A stretch of 64,000 nt of DNA, from NCBI GenBank assembly GCA_963821715.1, contig CAWGET010000002.1, positions 235,802 to 299,801 of the forward strand, written 5' to 3'. The stretch comes from CAWGET01 sp963821715. GTDB lineage: Bacteria; Bacteroidota; Ignavibacteria; Ignavibacteriales; Melioribacteraceae. Every line of letters starts with the position of its first letter. The first letter of the stretch is position 1. Below, in pieces: positions 36,692 through 46,551 of the stretch. A program made the position numbers and the translations under genes. The notes under the pieces are model-generated. The model ran no database searches and was not told where the DNA came from. It saw only the letters and a list, made by a program, of their open reading frames with translations.

Positions 36692-39600
36692 CTAATTTTT
36701 ATTTTTTCTTTTTCTCCAAACAACTTTTACTCTTTCGGCGGTGTCTTCTATTGTTGTATAGATGACCGGGACAATTATCAAAGTAAGTACCGTTCCGAAT
36801 AATAGACCAAAAATTACGGCAATTCCCATCGATCTCCAAAACGCGGCATCTGTTCCGCCGCCGGTAATTGAAAATGTATATATATCAAATCCGAAACCAA
36901 ATGTAAGCGGAATTAATCCCAATATGGTTGTTATTGCGGTTAATGTTACCGGACGAAATCTCCGGATTCCAGCTCGTATCGCAGCTTCCCGAGCAGATAT
37001 ATCGCGCCGCCTTAAAATGTTTATATAATCAATCAGCACAATGTTGTTATTCACGACAACTCCGGCAAGACTAATTACGCCAAGACCTGTCATAACTATT
37101 CCGAAAGGCATAGCGAAAACAATGAGTCCGATAAATACTCCAATCAAAGAGATTACAACTGCAGCCATTATAATTAACGGCTGGCTTAATGAATTAAACT
37201 GAATTACAAGAATAAGAAAAATACTTAATAACGCGAGCGAAAAAGCCTGTGATAAAAACGCGGCTGCTTCTGCTTGCTCTTCATTTTGTCCCGTATATTC
37301 AATTTTATAATCCGGTGGCAAAATAAAATCGGATAATTCTTTCTGAACATTCTGCAATACTTCGTTCTCGTTATAATCTGCACCTACATTAGCAGTAATT
37401 GTAACTACTCTATCAAGGTCTTTTCGCCGGATAGCTCCGGGACCTTTATCATAAACAATCTCCGCCACACTAGTAAGAGGAACGCTTAACGTATTTCCTT
37501 TTTTATCGTTATAATTTATCCTCATGTTTCTTAGTGCGTCTACACTCTCCCGCTGGCTCTCCTTCAATCTTACAGTAATATCGTACTCTTCGTCAAGAAT
37601 ACGATATTTAGACGCTGTAAAGCCGTTAATCGCTGTTCTAACTGTATTTGCTATAAGAGCTGTGTTCATTCCGTAAAGAGCCGCCTTTTCCCGATTAATA
37701 ACTACTCTAATCTCAGGTCTGCCATCGTCATAGTTATCTTTTAAATCAACCAACCCGTCAACATTTCTAATTTCTTCTTTCACTTTTTTCGCGAGATCGC
37801 CGAGGATACTGAAATTCTCTCCCGAGATTTCTATATTAACCGGAAATCCAACAGGCGGTCCTTGTTCTTCTTTTTCCACTTCAATTTCTGCACCCGGAAC
37901 ATCGGCAACAACCCGGCGAATTTCTTCCATTGTTTTAGCTGATGACTGATCTCTAAGATCATAATCTTTAAATTGTACGGTGATAGTGCTTTTGTTTGGA
38001 GTTGAACTCCCGCCGTCGAATGGATTATTTGACGATCCCACGTTTGCAATATACTCCGTCACTTCACCATCCAGAAATGGAGTTAATTTCTGTTCTATTC
38101 TCTTAGCAATTTTATTTGACATATCAATGTTCGATCCGGTAGGCGCTTCCACATTAATGTAAATTCTGGGCGGATCTGTTTCAGGGAAAAATTCGACTCC
38201 ATGATCAAACTCTCTAAAGACAAGGATAATGATTATCAGCATTAATACGGCGCCTGCTAATACCCGTAACTTCGGACTAGTGAAGATGTATATAACGGCT
38301 ACTCCGAGAATAACGCTTAAAACTATTACTATAACATTCGGAAGCGCAGGAATTGATACGCCGACAAAAGTCAATATCAATAATAAAATTACGGCCGGCA
38401 CTCCGAAAAGATTTCTTTTATTTACCGGCTGCTCGGGATTGCGTTCCGCGCCGATAGCTCCGGTCAAGATACTTCCGTAGCGGTCTAAAGTTTTTGGAAG
38501 TAAAACTGTGTCGGAATAATATGTGATTTTATTAATCGGAGCAGCAATTTTCCCGAATAAACTGGTTGGTTTAGAATCAACTTGCTGAATTTTCATAAAT
38601 ATTGAGGCAAACACCGGATTGATAACCAGAGCAACAAATAAAGAGGATGTAAGTACAATAATTACGGTAAGCGGAAGATACTGCATAAAATCTCCCACAA
38701 TTCCCGGCCAAAATAACAGCGGTGCAAATGCGGTTACAGTTGTTAAAGTTGAAGTTGATATAGGCCATGCAACTTCTTTGGCTCCCAACTTTGCGGCTTC
38801 AATTAAGCTGTAGCCTTCTTCCAAAAATTTATAAATATTTTCAATTATCACAATTGCGTTATCTACCAGCATTCCCAATGCTAGTATTAAAGCGTAAAGT
38901 ACAATAAAATTAAGCGTGATCCCAAGAAGAGACAAAATCACAAAAGTTATCAGCATACTTAACGGAATCGCGATCGCAACAAAAAAAGCGTTCCTTACTC
39001 CAAGAAAAAACAAGAGTACAAGAATTACCAAAACCAAACCGGAGAAAATATTATTTTCCAGGTTCCTTACACTTTCTCGTATATCATCCGACTGATCGAC
39101 TGAAACAGTAAAGTTAATTTCCGCGGGAAGATCTTTTTCGTATTCGCGAATTAAATCTTTAACTTTATCGGCAATTTCAATGATATTAGCACCAATGCGC
39201 TTAGATACCTGAACTGAAATAACATCCTGACCATTCAACCTGGAATAAGTGGTTCTGTCCTTAAAGGAATATTCAACTTCACCTATATCGCTGACATAGA
39301 TCGGTTCATTGTCTTCGGATTTAACTATTAAGTCGTCGATAATAAACGGTTTATCGAATTCGCCAGGAACTCTTACTAAAAAACTGGAATTATTTACATC
39401 AATAGAGCCGCCCGGAATAGTTTTATTCTCATCTCGAATTGCGTTAATTACATCATCAAACCGGATATTATAGTGGATTAATTTATTCAGATCCACGTTC
39501 ACTTTTACTTCTCTTTCTAATCCGCCGTTTATTTTAACTTCCAGCACGCCTTCTATGTTTTCAATTTCATCTTTTATCTCTTCGGCTATGTCTTTTAATT

Positions 39601-40051
39601 TTACTAATCCCTGCGGTCCGGAAATATTAAAAACTACAATCGGAAATTCTGAAAAATTTATTTCAATAATTTCCGGTGTTTCAGCGTCTTCGGGAAGATC
39701 GGGTTCGGCTTTTTCAACTTTATCACGAACTTTCTGCAAAGCCTCGTCAATATCGTATCCGCTCTGGAATTCCGCCTGAATAAGAGAGTAACCTTCGTAA
39801 GAAGCCGAGGTAATCTTCTCTACCTCGGGGATGGCATTTATTTCTTTTTCTATCGGCTGAGTTATTAAAGATTCAATATCTTCAGGCGATACTCCAAAAT
39901 AAGGTGTGGAAACAATTACGAAAGGAATCGAAATATCGGGAGCGGCTTCACGCGGCAGCGAAGAATAAGCTGATATTCCTACCAATACGATAATAAAAGA
40001 AAGTATAAAAATACTTGTTCTATTTTCTATACTAACATCTGTAATTTTCAT
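36692..40051 (-). CDS. RND efflux permease (AcrB/HAE1-like)
   Basis: 1119 aa, longer than the usual 1,020-1,050. The two-fold RND plan is clear: helix 1, periplasmic domain, GMLVDNAIVIIENIYKF (helix 4, with one Asp where AcrB has two), then a second half ending in VVVNNNIVLIDYINILRR and FGTVLTLIIVPVIY. The extra length is a hydrophobic insert of about 70 residues between the halves (VPAVILLLILTFVGVSIPAL and following), suggesting two or three added helices. Last gene of the TetR-TolC-MFP-RND operon. Exports drugs or lipophilic compounds by proton exchange; substrate unknown. Confidence 0.92.
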   Translation of the reverse strand: MKITDVSIENRTSIFILSFIIVLVGISAYSSLPREAAPDISIPFVIVSTPYFGVSPEDIESLITQPIEKEINAIPEVEKITSASYEGYSLIQAEFQSGYDIDEALQKVRDKVEKAEPDLPEDAETPEIIEINFSEFPIVVFNISGPQGLVKLKDIAEEIKDEIENIEGVLEVKINGGLEREVKVNVDLNKLIHYNIRFDDVINAIRDENKTIPGGSIDVNNSSFLVRVPGEFDKPFIIDDLIVKSEDNEPIYVSDIGEVEYSFKDRTTYSRLNGQDVISVQVSKRIGANIIEIADKVKDLIREYEKDLPAEINFTVSVDQSDDIRESVRNLENNIFSGLVLVILVLLFFLGVRNAFFVAIAIPLSMLITFVILSLLGITLNFIVLYALILALGMLVDNAIVIIENIYKFLEEGYSLIEAAKLGAKEVAWPISTSTLTTVTAFAPLLFWPGIVGDFMQYLPLTVIIVLTSSLFVALVINPVFASIFMKIQQVDSKPTSLFGKIAAPINKITYYSDTVLLPKTLDRYGSILTGAIGAERNPEQPVNKRNLFGVPAVILLLILTFVGVSIPALPNVIVIVLSVILGVAVIYIFTSPKLRVLAGAVLMLIIIILVFREFDHGVEFFPETDPPRIYINVEAPTGSNIDMSNKIAKRIEQKLTPFLDGEVTEYIANVGSSNNPFDGGSSTPNKSTITVQFKDYDLRDQSSAKTMEEIRRVVADVPGAEIEVEKEEQGPPVGFPVNIEISGENFSILGDLAKKVKEEIRNVDGLVDLKDNYDDGRPEIRVVINREKAALYGMNTALIANTVRTAINGFTASKYRILDEEYDITVRLKESQRESVDALRNMRINYNDKKGNTLSVPLTSVAEIVYDKGPGAIRRKDLDRVVTITANVGADYNENEVLQNVQKELSDFILPPDYKIEYTGQNEEQAEAAAFLSQAFSLALLSIFLILVIQFNSLSQPLIIMAAVVISLIGVFIGLIVFAMPFGIVMTGLGVISLAGVVVNNNIVLIDYINILRRRDISAREAAIRAGIRRFRPVTLTAITTILGLIPLTFGFGFDIYTFSITGGGTDAAFWRSMGIAVIFGLLFGTVLTLIIVPVIYTTIEDTAERVKVVWRKRKNKN

Positions 40052-40060
40052 TTGAAATCC

Positions 40061-41113
40061 TTAATTTACGACCTCTATATTTTCACCTTCTACCAGATTC
40101 TGCTGACCTAACACAATTAATTTATCGCCGGAATTAAGTCCTTTGCCAACGGCTACTTTATTCCCGAAGCGGCTCAATATTTCTATATTTCGCTGCCTGG
40201 CTTTTCCTTCTTCAGCAACGTAGACAATAAATCCTTCATCCGTTCTGGAAGTTACTTCTTCAGGAATTATTACAACATCGCTGTAATCTCCGTTTTCTAT
40301 ATAAAGTTCTGCAACCATTTCGGGTTTTAATTTTTGCTTATTTACAAGAGTAACCTCAATCGGGAAAGTTCTATTGGACATCGATATTGAAGTTCCAACG
40401 TAAGTTACCTTTGCGAATATTGAATCTTTTTCGATAGTCGCAAATTCCAATCTCACTTTATCTCCGATTTCCACCTGGCCTGTGTATTGCTCCGGAATGC
40501 CGGCTTCAATTTTAACAATATTGTTATTTATTAAATTTACAATCGGGGAGCCCGGTACAGCCATTTCTCCTTCTTCTACATATTTCGCATCAATCAGTCC
40601 GGCAAAGGGAGCTTTAAGATAGGTTTTGTCATACCTGGCTTTTATTAATTCATAGTCAGCTTTTGCCTGGTCACGGTTTGATTTAGATTCTACAAATTGA
40701 AACTCGCTGTTTACATTATCTTTATAAACTTCTTCCTGTCTTTCGAAAGAATTCTGTGCCAAATCGTAGCGGGCTTTGGCGGCGTCCAAGTTTGCTTTCA
40801 GTACATCGTTTTCAAGCTCCAAAATTGTATCGCCTTGCGCAACGTAATCTCCTTTGTCGCGGAAATATTTATCCACAATCCCGCCTTCGCTTATACTCAA
40901 CTTAGCAGATTGAATCGGCTTAACAGTTCCCACAACCGAAATAAAATCTGTAAATTTTTGATTCTTTAAAGTCTCGACTTCAACATTAACCTTTTGCAAC
41001 TGTCTGGAATTTTCTCCGGTCTCATCGCTTCCTTCGCTTTGTCCGCAGGAGATAATAATAATGGAAAAAATAAACGAGTAGAATATGATAAAAATCAATT
41101 TTTTGGTTTTCAT
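40061..41113 (-). CDS. RND efflux periplasmic adaptor (membrane fusion protein)
   Basis: 350 aa with a lipoprotein signal (IIIISCGQ). Order: beta-barrel/lipoyl half SISEGGIVDKYFRDKGDYVAQGD, coiled-coil hairpin about residues 105-160 (AKARYDLAQNSFERQEEV), second lipoyl half YLKAPFAGLIDAKYVEEGE, then beta-barrel and membrane-proximal domains. It links the RND pump to the TolC channel. It is 9 bp from the permease and 15 bp from the TolC gene. Confidence 0.93.
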   Translation of the reverse strand: MKTKKLIFIIFYSFIFSIIIISCGQSEGSDETGENSRQLQKVNVEVETLKNQKFTDFISVVGTVKPIQSAKLSISEGGIVDKYFRDKGDYVAQGDTILELENDVLKANLDAAKARYDLAQNSFERQEEVYKDNVNSEFQFVESKSNRDQAKADYELIKARYDKTYLKAPFAGLIDAKYVEEGEMAVPGSPIVNLINNNIVKIEAGIPEQYTGQVEIGDKVRLEFATIEKDSIFAKVTYVGTSISMSNRTFPIEVTLVNKQKLKPEMVAELYIENGDYSDVVIIPEEVTSRTDEGFIVYVAEEGKARQRNIEILSRFGNKVAVGKGLNSGDKLIVLGQQNLVEGENIEVVN

Positions 41114-41128
41114 TTTAATTCCTAAATC

Positions 41129-42460
41129 TTAGTAAGTAATTTCTGTTACGCTTTTCCCCATTATGAGATCCAGCCGGGCGTTGGCAACATAATAATTAAG
41201 TAACGACCGTAAATAATTTATACGCGCTGATGAATAATCATATAAAGCATTTGTAACCTCAAGCTGTGTTCCAAGTCCGGTATTAAATCTTTTTGATGCA
41301 ATCTCATATCCTCTGTCAGCTTGTTTCATTGCAGATTGGTAGGCCTCAATCTGCTCCTTATTTTTTTTAATTTCCGAATAAACATTTTCATAATTAATTC
41401 TTAACTGCTTTCTCATTTTGGTCAGTTCTTCATTGGCTTTCTTCGTTTCTAATTCGGCCTGTTCTACTTTAGAAGCTGTTTGAAATCCATTGAAGATCGG
41501 GACACTCATCGTTAGACCAACGGATAAGGAATTTTTATAACGCCACTCATTAAAAGATCTGCCGTCATCTTCCTGGGCCTGAGTCTGCCATCTTCCGAAC
41601 GCATTAAGTTTTGGATAATGCTGAGTAAATTCGTAACTCGCGGCGTAATCTTTCAACTCAACGTCGAGCTCAAGTTGATCTATCAATTTATTTCTCTTGT
41701 ATGCTTCCAGCAAACCTTCTTCAAACATCGGAAGCCTAACATTTCTGAATTTAAGAGAATCGATTATACTGATGTTCGTTTCATATTCCAAACCAAGAAG
41801 CAGTTTCAAATTAGATTTAGCCAATTCCACTTGATTTTTCGATTCTGTAACCGCGGGTATCGTATTCTGGTATTGAACATTAGCTTTTGTAAAATCAAAT
41901 TCGGATACCAATCCCGCATTATACATTGAAGTTACATTATTCAGATTTTCTTCTGAACGTTCAAGTTGAAGTTCAGAAAGCGATACAAGATCTTTCGCAA
42001 GCTGATAAGTAAAATATGCTTCCTTAACTTCCATTATCAATTCGGTTTGAGTATAATCAACAGCCTTTTCAGCTATCTGCTTATAAGTTTTTGCTATCTT
42101 TACGGCTAAAAACATTGCTCCGCTGAAAAGCGGTTGTTCTACATTTACTATTCCTGATAGAGTATTTTTGGTGCCCGCCGGAAAAGATCCGCTGAAGAAA
42201 GGCGTTTCAATAATTATTTCCTCCCTTTTAATTGCACGGTTATATCGGACGGTTCCATCGATACTTGGAAATAACGCCGAACCATAAGCTTCGGTTACTC
42301 TTTTCTCGGCTATTTTTTCATCGATCTTAACTTTCTTCAGATCGTAATTTTGTTTAAGGGCAAGATCAATACTTTTTTCCAGATCGAGCATCAGAGTATC
42401 TTGTGCAAAAACAGGAAACGCAAATAAGAGCGTAAAGATAAACATCAAAATAATTCTCAC
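41129..42460 (-). CDS. TolC family outer-membrane efflux channel
   Basis: 443 aa with a signal peptide (about residues 1-19, VFAQ). Two structural repeats of the family are visible: LEKSIDLALKQNYDLKKVKID and the later ASKRFNTGLGTQLEVTNALYDYSSARINYL, with long amphipathic helices between (EQAELETKKANEELTKMRKQL). Its ATG overlaps the TetR stop (4 bp). Confidence 0.93.
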   Translation of the reverse strand: MRIILMFIFTLLFAFPVFAQDTLMLDLEKSIDLALKQNYDLKKVKIDEKIAEKRVTEAYGSALFPSIDGTVRYNRAIKREEIIIETPFFSGSFPAGTKNTLSGIVNVEQPLFSGAMFLAVKIAKTYKQIAEKAVDYTQTELIMEVKEAYFTYQLAKDLVSLSELQLERSEENLNNVTSMYNAGLVSEFDFTKANVQYQNTIPAVTESKNQVELAKSNLKLLLGLEYETNISIIDSLKFRNVRLPMFEEGLLEAYKRNKLIDQLELDVELKDYAASYEFTQHYPKLNAFGRWQTQAQEDDGRSFNEWRYKNSLSVGLTMSVPIFNGFQTASKVEQAELETKKANEELTKMRKQLRINYENVYSEIKKNKEQIEAYQSAMKQADRGYEIASKRFNTGLGTQLEVTNALYDYSSARINYLRSLLNYYVANARLDLIMGKSVTEITY

Positions 42461-43098
42461 AACTGCTCCGTTCCTTTATTTTCTATTCCGTCAAAAATTA
42501 TTTTTAAGATGAATTCAATTTCATCTTCTATTTCTATTTTCTTTTTTTTCTGATCAATCAAAATATAATTGATATGACTAAGAGCCATTCCTTTGAATAA
42601 AATTGCAAAGGCACGGGCATTTATTTTAATTATTTCTTTTTTTCTGATGGCACTGTTAATTCTACGCAGATATATCTTGATGATTTCTTCATGGTATTCA
42701 TTTATCTCATCGAAAATTTTTAGAGAACATTCCCTCATCAAGTCAACTCTTATTTGCACTAATAATAAAAATGCAGATTTATTTTCGATGGAAAACGAAA
42801 ACATCTCACGCATTAAAAGCTGAAAAAATTCTTTAATTGTGCCGCTGTTTTTATCTGCCTTTTTTATAGTATTCAAATATTGATGAAATAATTTTTGAAT
42901 TATTGCTGAATATATCTCTTCTTTGCCGCTAAAGTAATGATAGATGGTTCCCTTCCCGAAATCCGCCGCATCAGAAATTTCTTCCAACGTGCTATTCTCA
43001 AATCCTCTTTCGGCAAAAATAGATTCCGCGGCTTCCATTATGTCGCCACGCTTTAAATTTCTTTCCTGCTCTTTTCTAGATATTTTATTAATCATCAA
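42457..43098 (-). CDS. TetR/AcrR family transcriptional regulator
   Basis: 213 aa. The N-terminal helix-turn-helix spans about residues 15-65: GDIMEAAESIFAERGFENSTL, EEISDAADFGKGTIYHYFSGKEEIY (shown in two parts). The C-terminal ligand domain is helical and not conserved. As the first gene of the efflux operon it probably autoregulates it and senses a pump substrate. Confidence 0.93.
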   Translation of the reverse strand: MMINKISRKEQERNLKRGDIMEAAESIFAERGFENSTLEEISDAADFGKGTIYHYFSGKEEIYSAIIQKLFHQYLNTIKKADKNSGTIKEFFQLLMREMFSFSIENKSAFLLLVQIRVDLMRECSLKIFDEINEYHEEIIKIYLRRINSAIRKKEIIKINARAFAILFKGMALSHINYILIDQKKKKIEIEDEIEFILKIIFDGIENKGTEQL

Positions 43099-43267
43099 AA
43101 ATTTAATTTGGTAAAATCGAAAGTCAGTTTTTCGACTGATAATTCGAAAACAGTTAAGATAGATATTTAGTTCAATAAAAAAAATATTTTATTGTTAAAT
43201 TAATGTTAAATAAAATGATTGATAAAGATTTGGATTATAAAAAATAATTGAGGTATTAAGAATTTCT

Positions 43268-43297
43268 CAAAAAAAAAGCGCCTTATAAAAGGCGCTT
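43268..43297 (-). terminator. Rho-independent terminator of the tonB gene
   Basis: Read on the minus strand: AAGCGCC, six-base loop, GGCGCTT, then a run of seven T. It lies 20 bp beyond the TonB stop. The plus strand also ends in a T run, so weak bidirectional activity is possible. Confidence 0.9.
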
Positions 43298-43316
43298 AAT
43301 TTTTTAAAACTTATTG

Positions 43317-43973
43317 TTATTGAAGCTTGAATAAAATTGGTATAGAAACCTGAACCTTAACGGGTTTACCGCGTTGTTTTCCTGGTTTGAATTTGGTAGC
43401 CTGAACAGCACGCATAGCTTCTTCGTCGCATCCGGCGCCTATTCCTTTAATCAATTCAACATCCTGCACGTTGCCCTGTTCATCAACAAACGCTTTTACA
43501 TAAACTCTTCCCTGCACGCCGGCTCTTTTAGCAATTTCAGGATAAACAATTTTCTTCTGAATAGCAGCAATACCACCTATCGGTTCCGGCATATCTTCAA
43601 CTGCAACAAAGAAAGTTGGAGCAACTTCATCATCCTCTTCTTCAACCGGAGGAGGTGGCGGAGCTTCAATTTCTGCTTCCATATCAAGCTCAGAGGTTTG
43701 AATTTCTATATCTTCCAGCACGTCATCGGATGGAGCTTCGATCGGTATAGGAGGTTTTGGAGGCGGCGGAGGTCTGTTCTCCTGTCGCGTATTTTCAATA
43801 TCCTGAACATCAACTAATTCCTGCGGTCCTTCAAATGCAACTTCTTCTTGTTCAAATTTTGGAAAGAATTTAAAGGCAATAATCAATAGCGCTAGCGCAA
43901 TGATCAGACCAATTTCGAGAATCCTTCTGTACTTTCTTTTTAAATCAAACTTGGGGTTTTTACTTAACGCCAC
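43317..43973 (-). CDS. tonB: Energy transducer TonB
   Basis: 218 aa. One N-terminal membrane helix (about residues 19-36), a proline-rich span with PPPPPKPPIPIEAP and PPPPPVEEE, and the C-terminal TonB domain: YPEIAKRAGVQGRVYVKAFVD and KGIGAGCDEEAMRAVQATKFKPG. It transmits proton-motive force to outer-membrane receptors. No exbB/exbD neighbours; followed by a strong terminator. Confidence 0.93.
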   Translation of the reverse strand: MALSKNPKFDLKRKYRRILEIGLIIALALLIIAFKFFPKFEQEEVAFEGPQELVDVQDIENTRQENRPPPPPKPPIPIEAPSDDVLEDIEIQTSELDMEAEIEAPPPPPVEEEDDEVAPTFFVAVEDMPEPIGGIAAIQKKIVYPEIAKRAGVQGRVYVKAFVDEQGNVQDVELIKGIGAGCDEEAMRAVQATKFKPGKQRGKPVKVQVSIPILFKLQ

Positions 43974-44046
43974 TTTATCCTCCTAAAGATGCCATTTATT
44001 TAGTGAAAATTAAAAAAACATTCCCGGTTTGTCAATTTGAATCTTC

Positions 44047-44508
44047 TTATTTTACAAAATCTTCGTTAGTTTGTTCCTCGCCGCCGTTGTTAATAAGCGA
44101 TCCGGCTTTAATGATAGCGCCAATTACAAATATTGCAATCACGCTGCCGGTCATATCAGCAATCCAATCTAACAAATCACAGGATCTGCCGGGTACAAAA
44201 AGCTGATGAATTTCGTCCAGCATTCCGTATGTTCCAACAATAACTAAAGTCCAAACTACAGCTTGTCTGCTCAGCTTTCTAAACTTCTTCTGAAAATGAA
44301 GAGTAAGATAAACCAATCCGGAAAGTATAAAATAACCGGCAAGGTGTTTTATCTTATCACTTACTGCAACTTTGGGTAAAGATTTCCCCGGTAAAGTTGT
44401 TGCTGTAAATAAGATAATCCAATATATAATTAAAGGTATATAAACTAACACTACCTTATTATTTTTAAGCTTCTGGTATAAAAGTCTCTTGTATAAATTT
44501 AATCGCAT
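44047..44508 (-). CDS. VanZ-like family membrane protein
   Basis: Up to 153 aa. TATTLPGKSLPKVAVSDKIKHLAGYF and DEIHQLFVPGRSCDLLDWIADMTGS (parts) are the VanZ blocks with four helices. The ATG at 44508 lies inside the end of nnr (44-bp overlap); a GTG at 44451 with AAGG upstream directly after the nnr stop is a good alternative. Function in most bacteria is unknown; VanZ itself gives teicoplanin resistance. Confidence 0.85.
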   Translation of the reverse strand: MRLNLYKRLLYQKLKNNKVVLVYIPLIIYWIILFTATTLPGKSLPKVAVSDKIKHLAGYFILSGLVYLTLHFQKKFRKLSRQAVVWTLVIVGTYGMLDEIHQLFVPGRSCDLLDWIADMTGSVIAIFVIGAIIKAGSLINNGGEEQTNEDFVK

Positions 44509-46034
44509 TAGGCATATTTTCCATTAACTTTGTAGCGGTTACTCCAAAAAGAGTTTCATCTTTCACCAGCAGATCTGCCGATAGGCTGTGCAAATAAACT
44601 GAAGAAATTATTGCTTCTTCAACTTTTTCTGATTGGGAAATGAAGCCCGCTAATACTCCCGTAAGAACATCGCCCACACCAAACTTTGCCATTCCGGGGT
44701 TTCCCGCACTATTTATAAATATTTCTCCGCGCGGATTGAAAATGATTGTCGGTGCATTTTTTAACACCAAATATGTTTTATTCTTAACAGCGAATTCTTT
44801 TCCTTTATTAAGCAAATCCGCCTCGAGTTCTTTCTGTTCTATTCCGAGCAGATCGGCAAATTCTTTATGATGCGGAGTGAAAACGCAGTTTTTCAAATTT
44901 AATTTTTCGTAGTCGTTTCTTAATGCAAAAATAGCGTCGGCATCAATTACCAGCTTTTTATCTTTATTATTTTTGATGATCTGCACTACAGCTTTTTGGG
45001 TGCGCTCGTCTCTTCCCAAACCGGGACCAATTGCAATTACATCAGCCCATTGGATACGATCCTCGAGTTCTGAAATATTTTTTTCAGTAAGTATCTCATC
45101 TTCATCATCGTAAGGTAGAAGAACAGCGGAATCGAGATTTTGATGAGCTAATTCTTTAATCGATTTCGGGAATGAAAGAATTGCAGATCCGGCTCCTACT
45201 TCCATAGAAGAGTTTGTTGTAAAAAATGCCGCGCCAGGCAAACTGCCCGAGCCCGCAATTACTAAAACTTTTCCCGCAGAATATTTATAAGAATCAAGTT
45301 GCTTTATTGGTAATCCTAATAAAACATCTTCCGGCTCAATTAAATATGAATCAACCGGAAGTTCCCCAAAATATTCTTCATCCATCCCAATTGGGCTTTT
45401 AACAATTTTCCCGCCTTTCGAATATCCTTTACCGTAAAATAATCCTTTCTTATATCCGGCGAGAGTAACAGTAAGATCGGCATTGAAAATTGTTTCTCCG
45501 GTGGAAGTTTCCAGATCAATTCCGGTCGGAGCATCGACTGCAATTTTATATCCCGGTAAATTATTTAAATATTGAACAATGGAATCATAGGGCTTCTTTC
45601 AATTCCCCTTTTGATCCGGTTCCAAGAATCGCATCAATAAAAACATCGCATTGATCCAATGCGGCAAGCGATCTTTTATCTTTGAAATGTTTTAATTCGA
45701 TAAGATCATTATTTTTACTAAGATTTTTTACTATCCGGTAATTTGTTAGCGCGTCGCCGGAAAGTTCTTTTTCCTCTGCGATAGACATTACCACAACGGG
45801 AAATCCGAAATTAACCAAATGTCTAGCGATTGCGAATCCGTCTCCGCCATTATTCCCTTTTCCGCAGATGATTCCGAAGTAGGCAAAATCTTCAAACTCC
45901 GGATAATTTCTAAAAATCTCATCCACAATATTTATCGCTGCGTTTTCCATCAAGATTATTGAGGGAATTTTCAATTTTTCGATCGCGAATTTATCGGCTT
46001 CTCTTATTTGTTTTGTTTCAAAAAGTGGTATCAT
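44465..46034 (-). CDS. nnr: Bifunctional NAD(P)H-hydrate epimerase / dehydratase Nnr (one frameshift)
   Basis: The N-terminal epimerase domain (from 46034: MENAAINIVD, GKGNNGGDGFAIARHL) breaks at about 45590, where the frame changes. The text then continues as PYDSIVQYLNNLPGYKIAVDAPTGIDLET in the frame of the C-terminal kinase-type dehydratase, with AVDAPTGID, VIAIGPGLGRDE and GNPGMAKFGVGDVLTGVLAG. An extra C in the GCCC near 45590 accounts for it. Reconstructed length is about 522 aa, as expected. The enzyme repairs damaged NAD(P)HX. A house-keeping gene like this with one indel points to assembly error. Confidence 0.88.
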
Positions 46035-46182
46035 TATTTGTTATCTGTTAATTATTAAATTTGTTTTAGCTCGTAGAATACTAGGTAAAATTTTTCCAGG
46101 GCTTTAACCCAATATTATTCCAATTAAAGTGACATCCATTATATCGAGTCTGGCTGCTAGCTTCTCACCTCTAGGTTATCGG

Positions 46183-46548
46183 CTATTCAATAAATAAAAT
46201 ATCGTCGTCTATTTCTTCAATCTCTAAGATATGTTTTTCTTTAATGCGTAACGCAATTTTTCTGTGATTATCAAAATTGAACATATCTTTTCCTTTTTCC
46301 ACAATTATCAATTTAATTGTTTCGAATTTTGTTACTACTTTGGAGAGCGAATCATAATCGTGAAAATAAATATCCATGTGAGTCGTGCGTTCTTTAACAA
46401 AGGCACCTTTAGAAGCCGGACCTAAATCCGTAATAATATCATTCTCAATAATTATTTTTATTACATCCCCCACAAAGGGAAGGATTACTCTGTTACCGTA
46501 ATGCAAACCGGTCGAATTGCTGCTTAAAACTTCGTCTATTGATTTCAT
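46183..46548 (-). CDS. Conserved-looking hypothetical protein
   Basis: 121 aa, no family recognised. Alternating strands (VILPFVGDVIKIIIENDIITDLG, DSLSKVVTKFETIKLIIVEKG) suggest a small alpha/beta or all-beta fold; no signal peptide or helix-turn-helix. It follows the antiporter gene at 3 bp, so it is probably in the same operon. The 149-bp gap to nnr holds a TGCTAGCTTCTCACC repeat at 46155, like that at 21285. Confidence 0.55.
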   Translation of the reverse strand: MKSIDEVLSSNSTGLHYGNRVILPFVGDVIKIIIENDIITDLGPASKGAFVKERTTHMDIYFHDYDSLSKVVTKFETIKLIIVEKGKDMFNFDNHRKIALRIKEKHILEIEEIDDDILFIE

Positions 46549-46551
46549 TTT

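Noticed and set aside
45340..45543. 67-codon ORF inside nnr
   Set aside because: It is a shadow; the other frame carries the real continuation of Nnr.
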